Below are positions 62,953 through 64,000 of a DNA stretch of 64,000 nt, one piece after another. The notes beneath the pieces were generated by a model that worked only from the letters and a program-made list of their open reading frames with translations, searched no databases and had not been told where the DNA came from. The stretch's first letter is position 1; every line of letters begins with the position of its first letter. Both the position numbers and the translations under genes were made by a program. This DNA is from JACCZR01 sp035296565 (GTDB taxonomy: Bacteria; Actinomycetota; Thermoleophilia; Solirubrobacterales; Thermoleophilaceae): NCBI GenBank assembly GCA_035296565.1, contig DATHAQ010000052.1, positions 1 through 64,000 of the forward strand, written 5' to 3'.

Positions 62953-63468
62953 ATGCGCCTCACGCCCGTTTCCTACATCGTTCTCGGCCTGATCGAGCTG
63001 GCCGGCGGCGAGGCCACGCCGTACAGCCTCAAGCAGCTCGTCCCGCTGACCGTCGGCCACTTCTGGACGGTGCAGCACGCACAGCTCTATTCCGAGCCCG
63101 AGCGTCTGGCCGGCGCCGGGCTACTGGAGGAGGAGCGCGAGGAGGGCGGGCGCCGGCGCCGGATCTATCGCCTGACGGACGCGGGCAGGGCAGCGCTCGA
63201 CAGCTGGCGGGCAGAGCCGACCGACGAGTTGGTGGAGCTGCGCGCCCCCGGCGTCCTGCAGCTGTTCTTCGGCGCCGACCCGGCGGAGCTTGCGCCGCTG
63301 CAGGCGGAGGCCTACCAGCGTGAGCTGGCCGAGCTCGAGTCGATCCGCGAGGGCGACGACGGCACGGGCCCGCGCGGTCCGTGGCTAGCTCTGGAGGCCG
63401 GGATCCGGGCGAGCACGGCCGCAGTCGAGTTCTGGGACGACCTCGCCCGCCGCCACCCGCGCCGGTAG
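62953..63468 (+). CDS. PadR-family regulator
   Basis: Regulator of 171 residues. TPVSYIVLGLIELAGGEATPYSLKQLVPLTVGHFWTVQHAQLYSEPERLAGAGLLEEEREEGGRRRRIYRLTDAGRAAL (about 4-82) is the complete PadR winged helix, and the C-terminal 80 residues form the dimerising helices (AELAPLQAEAYQRELAELESI). PadR proteins sense phenolic or hydrophobic compounds. Divergent to the carotenoid oxygenase, which it probably controls. ATG with AAGGA. The stop TAG is part of the -10 of the next gene. Confidence 0.87.
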   Translation: MRLTPVSYIVLGLIELAGGEATPYSLKQLVPLTVGHFWTVQHAQLYSEPERLAGAGLLEEEREEGGRRRRIYRLTDAGRAALDSWRAEPTDELVELRAPGVLQLFFGADPAELAPLQAEAYQRELAELESIREGDDGTGPRGPWLALEAGIRASTAAVEFWDDLARRHPRR

Positions 63469-63471
63469 GTT
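63466..63471 (+). promoter_or_regulatory. -10 box TAGGTT embedding the PadR stop codon
   Basis: TAGGTT lies 6 nt before ATG 63478. Its TAG is the PadR stop, so promoter and stop codon share bases. Confidence 0.5.
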
Positions 63472-63477
63472 CGGCGC

Positions 63478-64000
63478 ATGGCCACCGCCGCCGAGCCCCT
63501 GCCGGCCGAGCTGCCGCTGCCGGGCGGCCGCCCGGGCGCGACGGTGCGCGTCCATCCGCTGCTCACCGCCACGGTCAGCGCTCCGCCCGCCAGCGTCCAT
63601 CGGGAGGAGGGCCGACTCGCCGGCTGGAAGGCTCTGGGGCTGACCCTGCCGGCCGCCGATCGCCTGCGGCTGCCGGTGCCGGCGTTCCTCGTCGAGCATC
63701 CGGGCGCGGGACTGATGTTGGTGGACACCGGCTTTCACCCCTCGGTGGCGGTGGATCCCAGCCAGGGCTTCGGGCGCCTCGCCGGCGTGGTCTTCAAGGA
63801 CGCCGAGATGGACGCCGAGCAGGCGGTCCCGGCCCAGATGCGCGGCCTGGGCCTGGAGGCCGACAACGTGCGGACGGTCGTGATGACCCACCTGCACGCC
63901 GACCACGCGAGCGGCATCTCCCAGTTCCCAGGCGCCACCTTCGTGCTCAGCGAGGCCGAGTGGCGGGCCGCCGCCGCGGGCGGCGCCCGCCAGGGCTACC
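63478..64000 (+). CDS. Metallo-beta-lactamase-fold hydrolase (3' partial)
   Basis: The right edge of the window cuts this gene after about 174 codons; the C-terminal third is missing. PVPAFLVEHPGAGLMLVDTGFHPSV (about 67-91) and the metal-binding motif VVMTHLHADHASG (about 134-146) identify the fold; the HxHxDH motif is complete. The 60-residue N-terminal segment with MATAAEPLPAELPLPGGRPGA is longer than in AHL lactonases but close to AttM-like lactonases. It could hydrolyse a lactone or thioester. The ATG has a leaderless -10 box 6 nt upstream. Confidence 0.85.
   Translation, partial: MATAAEPLPAELPLPGGRPGATVRVHPLLTATVSAPPASVHREEGRLAGWKALGLTLPAADRLRLPVPAFLVEHPGAGLMLVDTGFHPSVAVDPSQGFGRLAGVVFKDAEMDAEQAVPAQMRGLGLEADNVRTVVMTHLHADHASGISQFPGATFVLSEAEWRAAAAGGARQGY

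Noticed and set aside
1..64000. tRNA, rRNA or other structured RNA genes
   Set aside because: No gap shows a cloverleaf or rRNA-like stretch by eye; nearly all space is coding. Small ncRNAs cannot be excluded.

Overview
The window is 64 kb of very GC-rich (roughly 70% by eye), gene-dense chromosomal DNA of bacterial type. GTG and TTG starts are common, 1-4 bp start/stop overlaps are everywhere, and gaps between genes are mostly under 120 bp. Gene content (PknB-type kinases, SARP/BTAD regulator, class III cyclase-ATPase, HemQ, FprA-type ferredoxin reductase, DUF3618/holin/DUF4235-like cluster, F420-type LLM oxidoreductase, DUF1707 protein) indicates an actinobacterium, and the overall flavour suggests Thermoleophilia (Solirubrobacterales-like). 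That placement is inference from gene content; no rRNA or tRNA gene was seen. No CRISPR array, insertion sequence, prophage or integrase was seen. The region looks like stable chromosome.

Layout. 0-7.4 kb: two transmembrane Ser/Thr kinases (one partial, one with an unusual His-rich extracellular domain), a secreted GH5 glycosidase, a CBS/DRTGG family II pyrophosphatase, a cysteine dioxygenase-like cupin, an amidohydrolase and two NTF2-like proteins. 7.5-16.5 kb: a giant cyclase/ATPase/TPR signalling protein, cobalamin-dependent methionine synthase (metH) and a CHAD protein. 16.6-22.4 kb: a GH26-like secreted glycosidase, a GT1 glycosyltransferase, a GT4 glycosyltransferase fused to a flippase-like membrane domain, then hemQ coupled to two tandem DUF4242 genes. 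22.4-31.7 kb: a SARP-ATPase regulator facing a methyltransferase, a deleted FAD-monooxygenase remnant beside its intact relative, an LLM oxidoreductase, fprA, ppx and a fumarylacetoacetate hydrolase-family enzyme. 31.7-36.9 kb: ABC1/AarF kinase, HhH-GPD glycosylase, an Fe-S/redox cluster (erpA, bolA, monothiol glutaredoxin, GST-N protein), a sugar epimerase-like protein and a DksA/TraR protein. 37-44.6 kb: DegV, AI-2E-family permease, a four-gene small membrane-protein operon, nitrilase-TetR, Lrp facing an EamA exporter, a polysaccharide deacetylase and DUF2804. 44.7-47.8 kb: a metallophosphoesterase with about 26 Arg-rich RTX-like nonapeptides and a small membrane protein. 47.7-63 kb: acyl-CoA/keto-acid catabolism: a coupled YdeI-BKACE-OsmC-CaiB-MerR operon, an enoyl-CoA hydratase-arginase-carboxylase operon, two acyl-CoA dehydrogenases around an NTF2-like gene, SDRs, a carotenoid oxygenase and their TetR and PadR regulators. 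The right edge cuts a metallo-beta-lactamase-fold hydrolase.

How it works together. Two themes stand out. First, transcription architecture: about 20 genes have a TANNNT-like -10 hexamer ending 6-9 nt before the start codon, the geometry of leaderless mRNAs. In two divergent pairs the two opposed -10 boxes overlap inside gaps of 18 and 24 bp, and four convergent pairs share one CTAG tetranucleotide as both stop codons. Second, catabolic regulation: a 16-bp inverted repeat overlaps the promoters of both the enoyl-CoA hydratase operon and the acyl-CoA dehydrogenase operon, which points to one repressor co-regulating them. Other inverted repeats sit at the cupin/TetR, nitrilase-TetR, monooxygenase and PadR promoters. 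A near-identical ~45-bp element lies in the 5' leaders of the dksA-like and nitrilase genes.
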